Positions 1-9,341 of a DNA stretch of 64,000 bases are shown in pieces (within the stretch, counting starts at the first letter, position 1; every line of letters begins with the position of its first letter). The notes beneath the pieces were generated by a model. That model did not search any database and had not been told where the DNA came from. It worked only from the letters and a program-made list of their open reading frames with translations. Source of the stretch: an uncultured Rhizobiaceae group bacterium (GTDB lineage: Bacteria; Pseudomonadota; Alphaproteobacteria; Rhizobiales; Rhizobiaceae); the NCBI GenBank assembly GCA_947501445.1, contig CANMVS010000001.1:496001-560000 (forward strand), written 5' to 3'. Made by a program: the position numbers and the translations under genes.

Positions 1-2
1 TA

Positions 3-542
3 AAAACATTTGTCAACATCACATCAAGGGCCTGGACGCTTCCAATCCTGTCCAATCTGCATCGTGGTGTGCCCGGCAGGCAGGCGCCGCTGCTCACCGC
101 AACGGGTGCCAGCAGGACAGCCTTCGCCCAAAGCATGGACCATCTCATCGAATTGGGGTTGTTGGAACGAAATCCGGGCTACGGACACCCGCTCCGGCCG
201 GAATTCCGGCTCACACCGCCGGGCATAGCCGCCGCTGAAATTGCATATCAGGTTCTAGGTGTCACCGGAAATGAGGATCAGGACCTGCTTCGCCGTTCGT
301 GGACCGTGCCTGTATTGACGTCACTGCACACGCCGAGCCATTTTGGTGATATCAGGAGAAATCTGCCGGCTATCACGGATCGTGCCTTGTCGCAGTCCCT
401 GAAGTCCATGGAGAATAGAGATTGGGTGCGCCGCAGCGTAAATGAGACTGCCCGCCCGCCCCGCTCTATCTATTGCGCAATCAACACGGGTGGAATGATC
501 ACAAAAATCACCGGGCCGAAAATCAGCTTTGCCCAACAATGA
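3..542 (+). CDS. Tandem winged-helix HxlR-like regulator, 5' truncated by window
   Basis: The frame is open from the first bases of the window, so the true start lies outside it. Reading from base 3, two similar halves appear. The first has an AWTLPILSNLHRG helix followed by a QSMDHLIELGLLERNPGYGHP wing region split over residues 40-60. The second has SWTVPVLTSLHTPSHFGDIRR and then ITDRALSQSLKSMENRDWVRR. This W-(T)-x-x-[IV]-L...F..IR...I....L...L..L...G.V pattern is that of HxlR-type winged helices, here duplicated. Role inferred: DNA-binding transcriptional regulator, effector unknown. The next 158 bp hold no gene before the convergent bhcD end. Confidence 0.6.
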   Translation, partial: KTFVNITSRAWTLPILSNLHRGVPGRQAPLLTATGASRTAFAQSMDHLIELGLLERNPGYGHPLRPEFRLTPPGIAAAEIAYQVLGVTGNEDQDLLRRSWTVPVLTSLHTPSHFGDIRRNLPAITDRALSQSLKSMENRDWVRRSVNETARPPRSIYCAINTGGMITKITGPKISFAQQ

Positions 543-700
543 TCGCGCGTCCCTTTTGCCCTAACAGCAATCATGGTCGCATTCATGTTCCATTATTCTG
601 ATGTTGGAAATGCTTTCGTTCGGGCGCACGTGATGCGCTGCAACAATTGCACGCTGCCGTTATTGTTGTGTCTGAATTTCAGATGAACTTGTGAAGCGAT

Positions 701-1666
701 CTACCATTCAACAATCTGCGCAAGTCCACGTTCAGCAGCACTCTTGGCAACTGCGCTTGCAACGGCCAAATCCTGCAGGCCAACGCCTGTGCCATCAAAC
801 AGAGTGATTTGATCCGGTGAGACCCGTCCCGCAGAAGACCCGTTGATGACATCGCCGATCGGTGTAATCGATGCCGCATCCACCAATCCGTCGGCAATGG
901 CATGTTGTGCTTCACCAATGGTCACGGATTGGGCGACTTCGTCTGTAAACAGGCTTGCTGTAGCAACAAGATGCCGGTCGACTTCCATTTTACCCTTGGT
1001 GTCTGTTCCCATACACGCAATGTGCGTGCCAGGACGTATCCATTCCTTCATCAGTAATGGTTCATGACAGGACGTTATTGTAATGATGACATCAGCGCGG
1101 GCAGCCAGTTCTTCGCGTTCGACCCTTTCGAATGCAAGCCCCAGATCAACAACCGTCTTTTCCAGTCCATCCAGCATTTCAGGATGCAGGTTCCAGGCCA
1201 CCACCTTTTCAAACGCGCGTTGCGCAACAGCAGCTTTGATTTGAAAATGGGATTGATGGCCTGCACCGACCATGCCCAGCGTTTTTGCATCAGACCGGGC
1301 CAGGTGTTTGATTGACACCGAGCTGGCGGCTGCAGTGCGTATCGCTGTCAGATAATTTCCGCCAACCAGCGCCGCAAGCTGACCCGTATCGGGATCAAAA
1401 AGAAAGACCGTCGACTGATGATTGGTCAGGCCTTTTTTATCATTTCCGGGCCAGTACCCACCGGACTTAAGCCCCAGGGACAGGCCGGCCCGATCAAAGC
1501 CGGATTTGAAGCCGTAGAGTGCATCCTGATAACCGATTGCCTCGCGAATGACCGGAAAATTATAGGCATCACCGCGTGCCATGGCAGCAAAAACAGCTTC
1601 GACTGCGTTAAATCCGTCATCCTCGGATAAAACCGCGCGGACACATTCTTCAGAAACGACGATCAT
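701..1666 (-). CDS. bhcD: Iminosuccinate reductase BhcD (ornithine cyclodeaminase/mu-crystallin family)
   Basis: The protein of 321 aa has the ornithine cyclodeaminase fold: a substrate domain with GFKSG and LKSGGYWPGN, then a Rossmann NAD-binding site GMVGAGHQS near residue 125. In the beta-hydroxyaspartate cycle BhcD reduces iminosuccinate to L-aspartate with NADH, closing the cycle. The assignment rests on context, because this family also contains ornithine cyclodeaminases and ketimine reductases; here it is the last gene of a bhcABCD set. The start at 1666 follows an AAGGA site (7 bases upstream); an in-frame GTG-type extension to 1711 is less likely. It is separated from bhcC by 72 bp and is probably in the same transcript. 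Confidence 0.85.
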   Translation of the reverse strand: MIVVSEECVRAVLSEDDGFNAVEAVFAAMARGDAYNFPVIREAIGYQDALYGFKSGFDRAGLSLGLKSGGYWPGNDKKGLTNHQSTVFLFDPDTGQLAALVGGNYLTAIRTAAASSVSIKHLARSDAKTLGMVGAGHQSHFQIKAAVAQRAFEKVVAWNLHPEMLDGLEKTVVDLGLAFERVEREELAARADVIITITSCHEPLLMKEWIRPGTHIACMGTDTKGKMEVDRHLVATASLFTDEVAQSVTIGEAQHAIADGLVDAASITPIGDVINGSSAGRVSPDQITLFDGTGVGLQDLAVASAVAKSAAERGLAQIVEW

Positions 1667-1738
1667 TCGGTTATCCTTTGGGGCACAAATATTTGAGATG
1701 GGCGACGGCACGCGCCGCCCGTTGATATTCAGCGCAAG

Positions 1739-2887
1739 TCAGAGACACATGCCACGCGCTGTGACCGGCCAAAGGGTTTCAACCTTGCCATCGCGCACAC
1801 CCACATACCAATCATAGACATTGCAGGTTGGGTCACAGTGTCCCGGAACCAGTTTCAGCTTGTCGTTCAGCTTGAGAACATTGTCGGGGTCAGCGATAAC
1901 GCCGTGCTCATCTGAACATTTGATATATTCGACATCATCACGTCCGAAAATGACCGGAAGTCCGCTGTCGACGCTTTGGGCTTTGAGACCGGCATCACAA
2001 ATCGCCTTGTCGACCTTCGTTTTCGACATGATCGATGTATAGATGAACAGACTGTTTTCGAAATCGGAAATGAAAGATCCCGACTGGTCCTTTACCCGCT
2101 GATAGTCAGCATCCATGAAGATATAGGAGCCGCACTGCATCTCGTTGTAGACACCGCTATCACCCTCGAAATAGTAGGTTCCGGTGCCAGCGCCACCAAC
2201 AATGTCACAGTTAAGCCCGGAATCCTTAAGCATTTCGACCGTGTCTGCGACCATCTTGACAGCCTTGTCGATCTGGTTTTTGCGGGTATCAAAATCATGG
2301 ACGTGCTGCGCTGCGCCCTGATAGGCCTGTATGCCTGAAAAGACCAGACCATCGGCGCCGTCTATGGCCTTTGCCAATTCAACAACGGGTGTTCCCCACT
2401 GCACACCGCAACGACCGGCACCAACATCAATTTCCACCAGACACTCAATCTCTACACCGTGGCGAACCGCGGCTGCAGAAAGATCGGTGACGTTTGAAGC
2501 GCTATCAACACAAACCAGGACCCGGGCTTTCTTTGCCATGGCGGCCAGGCGGTCTATTTTGGCCGGATCAACAACCTGATTGGAGACCAGCACATCCTTG
2601 ACACCGCCGGCGACCAAAGCTTCGGCCTCAGAGACTTTTTGACAACATACGCCGCAGGCACCGCCGGCTTCGATCTGATAAAGCGCAATATCGGCAGACT
2701 TATGTGTTTTTGCATGTGCACGGTGACGGATACCCTTTGCCTCAACAAATTCACGCATGCGCGAGACATTGCGTTCAAAGGCATTCAGGTCAACGATCAG
2801 GGCTGGTGTACCGACCTCCTTGATGTCCATGCCGATTGCGGCGGGTACATTCAGGCCAACGACAGGCGCATTGCTCATGGCATTCAT
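1739..2887 (-). CDS. bhcC: Beta-hydroxyaspartate aldolase BhcC (D-threonine aldolase-like)
   Basis: A 382-aa fold-type III PLP enzyme of the DSD1/D-threonine aldolase family. The PLP lysine lies in RAHAKTHKS near residue 57, and the C-terminal metal site is the VPGHCDPTCN motif near residue 350. BhcC condenses glycine and glyoxylate to (2R,3S)-beta-hydroxyaspartate. The start ATG overlaps the bhcB stop (ATGA), which implies translational coupling, and GGAGA lies just upstream. Family membership alone would give only 'D-threonine aldolase'; the specific call follows from the neighbours bhcA, bhcB and bhcD. Confidence 0.87.
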   Translation of the reverse strand: MNAMSNAPVVGLNVPAAIGMDIKEVGTPALIVDLNAFERNVSRMREFVEAKGIRHRAHAKTHKSADIALYQIEAGGACGVCCQKVSEAEALVAGGVKDVLVSNQVVDPAKIDRLAAMAKKARVLVCVDSASNVTDLSAAAVRHGVEIECLVEIDVGAGRCGVQWGTPVVELAKAIDGADGLVFSGIQAYQGAAQHVHDFDTRKNQIDKAVKMVADTVEMLKDSGLNCDIVGGAGTGTYYFEGDSGVYNEMQCGSYIFMDADYQRVKDQSGSFISDFENSLFIYTSIMSKTKVDKAICDAGLKAQSVDSGLPVIFGRDDVEYIKCSDEHGVIADPDNVLKLNDKLKLVPGHCDPTCNVYDWYVGVRDGKVETLWPVTARGMCL

Positions 2888-3870
2888 AGTGTATCTCCCG
2901 ATGTGTTTTTCAGCCCAAGACCCTGCATCCACGGCAGTTTGGTCAGGTCAACATTGCCGCCAGTCAAGATGATGCCGACGCGTTTACCGCCAAATGTCCC
3001 GGTATTTTTCAGTACTGCAGCCAAGGCCACAGCACTGGATGGCTCGATAATAATTTTCATTCTTTGCCAGACCAGATACATGGTTCTGGCTATTTCTTCC
3101 TCGCTGACGAGCAGAACATCGGCAACATAGCTGGATACAAAATGCCAGGTGCGTGGCCGCATGGATACTTTCAATCCGTCTGCAATGGTCTGTGGGGCAT
3201 CATCTTCAATAATCCTGCCCGCCTGAAAAGAACGATAGACATCATCGGCATTTTCAGGCTCCGCCGCATAGACTTTTGTCTGCGGCGCTACATTTGACAT
3301 GCTCAAACAGGTTCCCGATATCATGCCGCCGCCACCGATGGGCGCGACCACTGCATCAAGTGGTCCGACGTCTTCGTGCAATTCCAGGGAGCAGGTTCCC
3401 TGCCCGGCGATCACACGGTGATCATTATAGGGATGGACAAAATCAGCGCCCGTTTCATCAACAACATCCTGCAGCATCGCCTCGCGCGCAGCCGTTGACG
3501 GTTCACATTCAAGCACGATGCCACCATAGCCGCGCACGGCGTCTTTCTTGGCATCGGGTGCAGTGCGCGGCATGACAACTGTTGCCTTGATACCGCGTTG
3601 TCCGGCCGCATAGGAAAGCGACAGGGCATGGTTGCCTGAAGAATGACTGGCAACACCATATTTGACTTTTTCATCACTCAAGCCAAATACTGCATTTGAC
3701 GCACCGCGGACCTTGAAGGCACCGGCTTTTTGAAAATTCTCGCACTTGAAATACAGATCAGCACCGCTCATTCGATTGAAAAATGAACTTGTCAAAACCG
3801 GGGTCCGATGGACCCAGGGCTTGATACGCACTTGCGCTGTTTTGACATCCGCAAAGACGGGAATATACAT
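2884..3870 (-). CDS. bhcB: Beta-hydroxyaspartate dehydratase BhcB (threonine/serine dehydratase-like)
   Basis: A 328-aa fold-type II PLP enzyme. The lysine motif is ENFQKAGAFKVRGA near residue 55, the glycine-rich phosphate loop is APIGGGGMISG near residue 180, and the C-terminal ILTGGNVDL is typical of the family. BhcB dehydrates beta-hydroxyaspartate to iminosuccinate, the substrate of BhcD. I chose the ATG at 3870 (MYIPVFADV), 17 bp after the bhcA stop, because an upstream reading to 3969 would run deep into bhcA. The stop overlaps the bhcC start by four bases. Confidence 0.87.
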   Translation of the reverse strand: MYIPVFADVKTAQVRIKPWVHRTPVLTSSFFNRMSGADLYFKCENFQKAGAFKVRGASNAVFGLSDEKVKYGVASHSSGNHALSLSYAAGQRGIKATVVMPRTAPDAKKDAVRGYGGIVLECEPSTAAREAMLQDVVDETGADFVHPYNDHRVIAGQGTCSLELHEDVGPLDAVVAPIGGGGMISGTCLSMSNVAPQTKVYAAEPENADDVYRSFQAGRIIEDDAPQTIADGLKVSMRPRTWHFVSSYVADVLLVSEEEIARTMYLVWQRMKIIIEPSSAVALAAVLKNTGTFGGKRVGIILTGGNVDLTKLPWMQGLGLKNTSGDTL

Positions 3871-3886
3871 TGATCGCTCGCTATCC

Positions 3887-5086
3887 TCATGCCGCATGGG
3901 ACGCTCCCAGACTGGCTGCATGGCAGGTGCTGCGATAATATTCCTGCGCCGCAGCCACGCCCGAACCAAGTGCGATCGGATAATCCAGATCAGCCATGAC
4001 CATTTCAGCTGTCGCTATGCCGCTCAGTGCCATGACATCGGTCATTGACCCCAGGTGCCCAATGCGAAAGACCCGTCCGGCAACCTGTCCCAGACCAACA
4101 CCAAATGCAACGCCATATTTGTCGGCCGCATGGGAGACAATCTGATTGCTGTCAAATCCCTGTGGGACGCAAATGGCTGTTACTGTTTCTGAATAGAGCC
4201 GGGGGCTGGAGGCGCAGATTTTCAGCCCCCAGGCTCTAACGGCAGACCGGATGCCCTCCGCAATCCGATGGTGCCTGGCAAATACATTGGGAAGCCCCTC
4301 GCCCAGCAGCATTTCCAGCGATACCGGTAATGCGCTCAACAGGTTGAGTGGTGGTGTATAGGGATAGCCACCGTTGGCGTTTGAGGATAGCATGTCGCGA
4401 AAGTCGAAATAACAACGTGGGCATTTTGCGGTTTCCATCGCCTTGAGTGCCTTCTGGCTGATACCCACAATGGCAGCACCTGTTGGCAACATGAAGCCTT
4501 TTTGCGATCCGGTAACCGCCAGATCCACGCCCCATTCGTCCATTCTGAAATCCATGGATGCGATGGAGCTAACCCCGTCTACAAACAGCATTGCAGGATG
4601 TTTTGCCCCATCCATGGCCTTGCGCAGGGCAGCGATGTCGCTGCGAACGCCTGTCGCGGTTTCATTGTGGCAGGCCAGCACCGCTTTGATTTCGTGGTGT
4701 TGATCGGCAGCAAGAACTTCCTCAAATCGGTCGGCTGGTGCGCCATTGCCCCATTCTTCCTCAATGATTTCCACTTTCAGACCGTGCCGCTGGCAAAGAT
4801 CGATCCAGCGATGGGAAAACATGCCGTAGCGTGCGGCCAGTATCTTGTCGCCCGGAGACAATGTATTGGTGATAGACGCTTCCCAGCCACCGGTCCCGCT
4901 TGCGGGGAAAATGACCACTTCCCCCGATTGTGTTTTCAGAACCTGCCGCAGGCCATCCTTCACGGGGGTCAGCATATCGGCAAACCGCGCCGATCGGTGA
5001 TCCATCGATGGTACATCAACAGCCCTGCGCAAACGCTCGGGTATATTGGTGGGTCCGGGAATAAACAGCGGATTTTGATCGCTCAT
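3887..5086 (-). CDS. bhcA: Aspartate-glyoxylate aminotransferase BhcA (class V)
   Basis: A 399-aa class V PLP aminotransferase. It opens with PGPTNIPERLRRA and has the PLP lysine in TGSQKGFMLPTG near residue 194, as in serine-glyoxylate aminotransferases. BhcA transfers the amino group of L-aspartate to glyoxylate, giving oxaloacetate (the net product of the cycle) and glycine for BhcC. GAGGACC precedes the ATG. It is the first gene of bhcABCD and faces the divergent bhcR across 193 bp. On family alone it could be called serine-glyoxylate aminotransferase; the gene set decides. Confidence 0.87.
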   Translation of the reverse strand: MSDQNPLFIPGPTNIPERLRRAVDVPSMDHRSARFADMLTPVKDGLRQVLKTQSGEVVIFPASGTGGWEASITNTLSPGDKILAARYGMFSHRWIDLCQRHGLKVEIIEEEWGNGAPADRFEEVLAADQHHEIKAVLACHNETATGVRSDIAALRKAMDGAKHPAMLFVDGVSSIASMDFRMDEWGVDLAVTGSQKGFMLPTGAAIVGISQKALKAMETAKCPRCYFDFRDMLSSNANGGYPYTPPLNLLSALPVSLEMLLGEGLPNVFARHHRIAEGIRSAVRAWGLKICASSPRLYSETVTAICVPQGFDSNQIVSHAADKYGVAFGVGLGQVAGRVFRIGHLGSMTDVMALSGIATAEMVMADLDYPIALGSGVAAAQEYYRSTCHAASLGASHAA

Positions 5087-5279
5087 GATAGGTCCTCAAC
5101 TTTGGCTGGCTCCCATCATGTCAAACACTTCGCTATTTTACAATTTTTCCGAAAAATAATTCCATTTTCTTAAAATAAATATAAGCCTTTGTTTTTATTT
5201 ACAAAAATTAATCCACTTTTTATTTTCAATATTTTATTCCAAGACTTGCATAAAAACACGCGGCATTCATACTGCGGTC
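5087..5279. promoter_or_regulatory. bhcA-bhcR divergent promoter region
   Basis: This 193-bp intergenic stretch separates the bhcABCD operon from its regulator. The middle (about 5130-5250) is strikingly AT-rich compared with the flanks, with runs such as TTTTATTTACAAAAATTAAT. That suits promoters for both directions and IclR-type operators. I could not define a clean palindrome. bhcR has no strong Shine-Dalgarno before its ATG at 5280. Confidence 0.55.
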
Positions 5280-6104
5280 ATGGATGAAACATCAAATACC
5301 AGAACACGAGGCAGGCCACGCGGCCAGGCAACGAACAAACCCGTCTCCAATGTCAAAGCGCTGGAACGCGCGCTGATGCTGCTGAAGACGGTAGCAGATG
5401 CTGATAGTGTGAGTCTGACCGATCTGTCACAGCGCGTTGGTATGCCAGCGTCCACAGCGCACAGATTACTGGTTACCCTGCAAAATTTCGGATACCTGGA
5501 ATTCAACGAGTCATCACAACTATGGTCAATCGGTGTTGAGGCCTTTCGAATAGGCGGCTCATTTTCGCGACGCATCAAGGTTGTCGAAGTTGGCAGACCG
5601 ATGCTGCGGGCCCTGATGGAGCAGACAGGCGAAACAGCCAATCTTGCAGTTGCCGATGACGGTGACGTGGTCTTTGTTTCGCAAGTCGAAACACATGAGC
5701 CCATCCGCGCTTTCCACCGCCCCGGAACGCGCGCGCATATGCACGCTTCGGGCATTGGCAAAGCATTACTTGCCCACATGAATAGTGAGGAACTTCAAAA
5801 ATGGATGCAGCGCAAGGGATTGGCAAGCTATACGGCAAACACCATCACAGATCCTGAACAACTGCATCATGAGATGCAACTGATCCGCGAACGTGGATGG
5901 GCAATCGATAGCGAAGAAAGAACACTTGGCATGCGTTGTGTCGCCGCTCCCATCTACAATGAATTTGGCGAGGCCATCGCCGGTATATCCGTGTCTGGCC
6001 CCACCGTTCGTTTGCCGGACACGGCCATGACCGAATACGGGGTTCTGGTGCGCCATGCTGCTGATGATATCACCCGCAGCATCGGTGGCGAAGTCACACG
6101 GTGA
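5280..6104 (+). CDS. bhcR: IclR-family regulator BhcR
   Basis: A 274-aa IclR-type regulator. A basic N-terminal tail (TRTRGRPRGQ) leads into a winged helix (residues about 24-85, with SLTDLSQRVGMPASTAHRLL) and then the IclR effector domain, with the characteristic HASGIGKALLA and RGWAIDSEE motifs. In characterised bhc clusters BhcR binds glyoxylate and controls bhcABCD; the same role is inferred here from the divergent layout. Its stop lies 97 bp before deoD. Confidence 0.88.
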   Translation: MDETSNTRTRGRPRGQATNKPVSNVKALERALMLLKTVADADSVSLTDLSQRVGMPASTAHRLLVTLQNFGYLEFNESSQLWSIGVEAFRIGGSFSRRIKVVEVGRPMLRALMEQTGETANLAVADDGDVVFVSQVETHEPIRAFHRPGTRAHMHASGIGKALLAHMNSEELQKWMQRKGLASYTANTITDPEQLHHEMQLIRERGWAIDSEERTLGMRCVAAPIYNEFGEAIAGISVSGPTVRLPDTAMTEYGVLVRHAADDITRSIGGEVTR

Positions 6105-6143
6105 AACCGGAACAGGGCCTGACAAGCTCAAGGGAGCCGCGTG

Positions 6144-6173
6144 TTGACAATTTCCACCGAACGCAGGAAATTT
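6144..6173 (+). promoter_or_regulatory. Possible promoter/operator upstream of deoD
   Basis: TTGACA (6144-6149) starts an interrupted dyad AATTTCC (6149-6155) / GGAAATT (6166-6172) with a 10-bp spacer. A -10 is only weakly suggested, about 17 bp further on (GAAATT). The dyad overlaps the presumed promoter, so a repressor site is possible. Confidence 0.3.
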
Positions 6174-6201
6174 TGAGGGTTCAAAACGGGAGGGGACTGA
6201 T

Positions 6202-6921
6202 TTGACACCACATAATGAAGCAAAGGCCGGCGACTACGCTGAGGCTGTTTTATTGCCCGGCGATCCATTGCGTGCCAAATGGATTGCTGAAACTTTTCTC
6301 GAAGACGCGAAACTGGTCAACAGCGTGCGCAATTGTCTCGGCTATACCGGCTTTTGGAACGGCACGCGCATAAGTGTCCAGGCGACGGGCATGGGGCAGC
6401 CCAGTACCGGCATCTATGTCCATGAATTGCTCAACACCTATGGCGTCAAAACACTAATACGCGTTGGGACCTGCGGTGGTATTACGACAAAAATAAAGGT
6501 TCGGGACATCGTACTGGGCATATCAGCTTCAACAGACAGCGCCACCAACACTTCCGTGTTTGCGCCCTATATCTACGCACCTGCAGCTGACTTTGAGCTG
6601 CTGAGGTCTGCAGCCGATTATGCCGCGTCACAAATGATCGAATATCATGTTGGCGGTCTGGTATCATCAGACACATTCTATGTTGATGAGCCTGCGAGGG
6701 CCTATGAGGTGCTCGCCAGACATGGTGTGCTGGCTGTGGAGATGGAAGCATCGACCATTTACACACTCGCTGCCCGCTTTGATGCCAAAGCACTGGCTAT
6801 ATGCGCTGTGTCCGATTGCCTTATAACCGATGAGGATCTGGATGCGGAATCACGTCAAAGCACGCTTGATACGATGATCGACATCGCATTGAACGTCGCC
6901 GCAAGGGAAACCACCGGCTGA
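6202..6921 (+). CDS. deoD: Purine nucleoside phosphorylase, DeoD type
   Basis: At 239 aa this is the usual length of the hexameric DeoD class. Motifs match the Escherichia coli enzyme in order: LLPGDPLRAKWIAETFLED near the N-terminus, the phosphate-site RVGTCGG, LAVEMEAS for ribose and base binding, and AICAVSDC. It cleaves purine nucleosides with phosphate to the base and ribose-1-phosphate in salvage. The start is TTG at 6202 after GGGAGGGGA. It follows bhcR, but a link to glyoxylate metabolism is not evident. Confidence 0.9.
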   Translation: MTPHNEAKAGDYAEAVLLPGDPLRAKWIAETFLEDAKLVNSVRNCLGYTGFWNGTRISVQATGMGQPSTGIYVHELLNTYGVKTLIRVGTCGGITTKIKVRDIVLGISASTDSATNTSVFAPYIYAPAADFELLRSAADYAASQMIEYHVGGLVSSDTFYVDEPARAYEVLARHGVLAVEMEASTIYTLAARFDAKALAICAVSDCLITDEDLDAESRQSTLDTMIDIALNVAARETTG

Positions 6922-7013
6922 ACCCGTTACACAAACGTCGGCAATATCGGTGTTCGATTGTTAATTCCGCAGATTCCGGAATTTGATCTGTCTTACCGTG
7001 GTGGGTTGGTCTG

Positions 7014-7113
7014 GAGCAATTGAGGTTTTGACGGAATCGGCATAACCTGAATGCATCAATAAAATCAAAGGCTGACACCGTTATCCCGTTTCTGACAACG
7101 TGAGACGACCTAA
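7014..7113 (-). repeat. Dispersed ~100-bp repeat, copy A (reverse orientation)
   Basis: This stretch is the reverse complement of the repeat at 28173, 59744 and 61919. It starts GAGCAATTGAGGTTTTGACG and ends near GACAACGTGAGACG. It sits between the convergent deoD and sulfatase genes. The long hairpin (AGGTTTTG / CATAACCT) has diverged here, whereas it is perfect in copies B and C. Confidence 0.85.
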
Positions 7114-7123
7114 GGCGGTAACA

Positions 7124-8731
7124 TCAATCCTGCGCATCCTTCCAGGCCTGCAGTTCCGCCTCGTCCCAAAAGCCGAGGTAAACACCGGCGGCAGCATCGT
7201 CCTTGCAAAATTTATTGTTGATCATGTCATCTGACACCGTCACACGGTTGTGCTGTTTCCTGGCCCAGGAAAACATGGCATCGCTCATACGCTTTACCTG
7301 TTCGTTGTGCCGTTCCGATTTACCAAGATCGTGAAACTCATCCGGGTCACCTTTCAGATCATACAGCATCGGGCGATGCCCCTCGACCCATATCATCTTC
7401 CAGCGCCCGTCATAGACCATTGTCAGCCCGCAGGACTTTGCATCCGGGCTTAAATGGCGCAGGTGCGGGCGCGCAGAGTAATCGTATTCTGATACAACAA
7501 ATGGACGTGGATCAATCGGCTGACCTTTGAGAAGCGGCATCAGTGAATGCCCTTCCAGAATATGATCGGGAACCGTCCCCCCGAAAAAATCAATGAATGT
7601 GGGGACAAGATCAATGGCCTCGGTGAGGTCAGTGTTAACACACCCACGCGTCGGGTCGGCAGCCCTGGACGGATCAATGATGATAAGCGGTACTCTGGCG
7701 GACTGGTCGTGAAACAGCTCCTTTTCCCCAAGCCAGTGATCGCCCAGATAGTCACCATGATCGGAGGTGAATACAATCAGCGTTTCGTCACTTTGTCCGC
7801 TGTCTTCAAGGTATTTCATGATCCGGCCGATCTGATCATCAATCTGCGTTATCAGCCCCATATAGGCTGGAATGACCGTCTCGCGCACGTCGTCCCGGCT
7901 AAAGGCATCGCTGTAGCGATGTGCAAAATAGCCTGCCATCAACGGATGCGGCTCTTCCTTTTCAACACCGTCCCGTTTGACCGGCTGAATATCATCTACA
8001 CCGTACATGTCGTGATAAGGCGCAGGTACAATATAGGGCCAATGGGGCTTGATGTAGCTTAAGTGCAGGCACCAGTCTTCATCTTTTGCCTGCTCCATGA
8101 ATTCGATGGCACGCGATGTCGTATAGGGTGTTTCGGAATCTTCTTCAGCGACCGCAGCAGGCTGTGATGCGTGCTGGAGCAACCACCCGGAAAGAATTTC
8201 ACCGTCATCGCCGCGCCCTGAATTTGCCCATTGATGCCACGGATTTGGGCCAGCATAGCCCAGTGTGTTCAAATGTATGTTGTAATGGCTCGGTTGTTTG
8301 GCACCCCCATCGGGATAAACACCGTCGCTGCGATCCCAGACTTCGAACCCGCATTCAGCGCTCAGGGCACCAATACCAACCGAGGCATCGATGCCCAGCC
8401 GCGCCATACCTTCGTGATCTGCTACCATATGGGTCTTGCCACATAAAGCCGTCCGTACACCCAGTGGACGAAGATGATCCCCCAGTGTCATCTCGCCAAC
8501 CCGCAATGGATGACCATTCCACAGGACCCCGTGGCTGCGCGGGTAGCGTCCCGTGTAAAAACTCATCCGGCTTGGTCCGCAGATGGGGGACTGGACATAG
8601 GCCTGATCAAAACGAACACCGCGTGCGGCCAGCGCATCAATATTGGGTGTCTTGATGGACTGATGCCCTGTGCAACCCAAATAGTCGAACCGCAGTTGGT
8701 CACACATTATGAACAGGATTTTCTTGGGCAT
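7124..8731 (-). CDS. Sulfatase (formylglycine-dependent, alkaline-phosphatase superfamily)
   Basis: A 535-aa enzyme of the type I sulfatase family. The N-terminal metal site is FIMCDQLRFD; the catalytic cysteine lies in PICGPSRMSFYTGRYP near residue 52 and would be oxidised to formylglycine by a separate maturation enzyme. GKTHM, KPHWPY and FTSDHGDYLGDH complete the active site. No signal peptide is visible, so the enzyme is probably cytoplasmic. The start at 8731 has GAGGAACCG directly upstream; an extension to 8770 is unlikely. Substrate is unknown: choline sulfate, other sulfate esters and phosphonate monoesters are all hydrolysed by relatives. The MarR and Tct genes lie divergently next to it. 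Confidence 0.85.
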   Translation of the reverse strand: MPKKILFIMCDQLRFDYLGCTGHQSIKTPNIDALAARGVRFDQAYVQSPICGPSRMSFYTGRYPRSHGVLWNGHPLRVGEMTLGDHLRPLGVRTALCGKTHMVADHEGMARLGIDASVGIGALSAECGFEVWDRSDGVYPDGGAKQPSHYNIHLNTLGYAGPNPWHQWANSGRGDDGEILSGWLLQHASQPAAVAEEDSETPYTTSRAIEFMEQAKDEDWCLHLSYIKPHWPYIVPAPYHDMYGVDDIQPVKRDGVEKEEPHPLMAGYFAHRYSDAFSRDDVRETVIPAYMGLITQIDDQIGRIMKYLEDSGQSDETLIVFTSDHGDYLGDHWLGEKELFHDQSARVPLIIIDPSRAADPTRGCVNTDLTEAIDLVPTFIDFFGGTVPDHILEGHSLMPLLKGQPIDPRPFVVSEYDYSARPHLRHLSPDAKSCGLTMVYDGRWKMIWVEGHRPMLYDLKGDPDEFHDLGKSERHNEQVKRMSDAMFSWARKQHNRVTVSDDMINNKFCKDDAAAGVYLGFWDEAELQAWKDAQD

Positions 8732-8825
8732 CGGTTCCTCAGCAGCTGAAAATGTAAAGTTGCATGACATGTCATATTATGTATTCTGTTGATAGTCGAA
8801 AACAAGCGAAGAGCAAAGGGGCACG

Positions 8826-9317
8826 ATGTACGAAAAAAATTCAGCCCTCGGAATGGTACCGGTTGAGCACCTGCCTGCGGGCATGAGCAAACTGGCCATT
8901 GTTGTCTTTCGCCTGACACGCTATTTGCAGGCTGAAGTTGGCGCATTGGTTGGCCACGAGCCCAACGTCGGGTTGGTGTCGTGGCGCGTGTTGCGTGGAT
9001 TGTCGATGACACCAAAGGCAACGCAAAAAGAGCTGGTCGCCTTCACCGGGACTGAACAGGGGCAGCTGAGTAAAGTTTTACGCGAGATGCAAAAACAAAA
9101 CCTCGTGCAAATGGCAAAACACAGCGACGACAAACGCGTCAGTCTTTTCGCAATGACACCCAAGGGGCGCGCCGTTCACGCACGATTGTTACCGCAGGTA
9201 ACAGATTTCACAGACGCGATTGACAACGCGCTGCCCCCTGATGAGCAAGCCCAGTTTTTCGCGATGTGCAACAAGATCAGGGCAGCAGCACAAAAGGCAT
9301 CGGGACGACAGAGATAA
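8826..9317 (+). CDS. MarR-family transcriptional regulator
   Basis: A 163-aa winged-helix protein with MarR layout: ATQKELVAFTGTEQGQLSKVLREM as recognition region and DDKRVSLFAMTPKGRA as wing. It is divergent from the sulfatase (94 bp between starts) and 24 bp upstream of tctC, so it probably controls one or both units in response to the imported compound. It is longer at the N-terminus than many MarR proteins. Confidence 0.85.
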   Translation: MYEKNSALGMVPVEHLPAGMSKLAIVVFRLTRYLQAEVGALVGHEPNVGLVSWRVLRGLSMTPKATQKELVAFTGTEQGQLSKVLREMQKQNLVQMAKHSDDKRVSLFAMTPKGRAVHARLLPQVTDFTDAIDNALPPDEQAQFFAMCNKIRAAAQKASGRQR

Positions 9318-9341
9318 TAAAACACACAAGGAGGAATTGAC

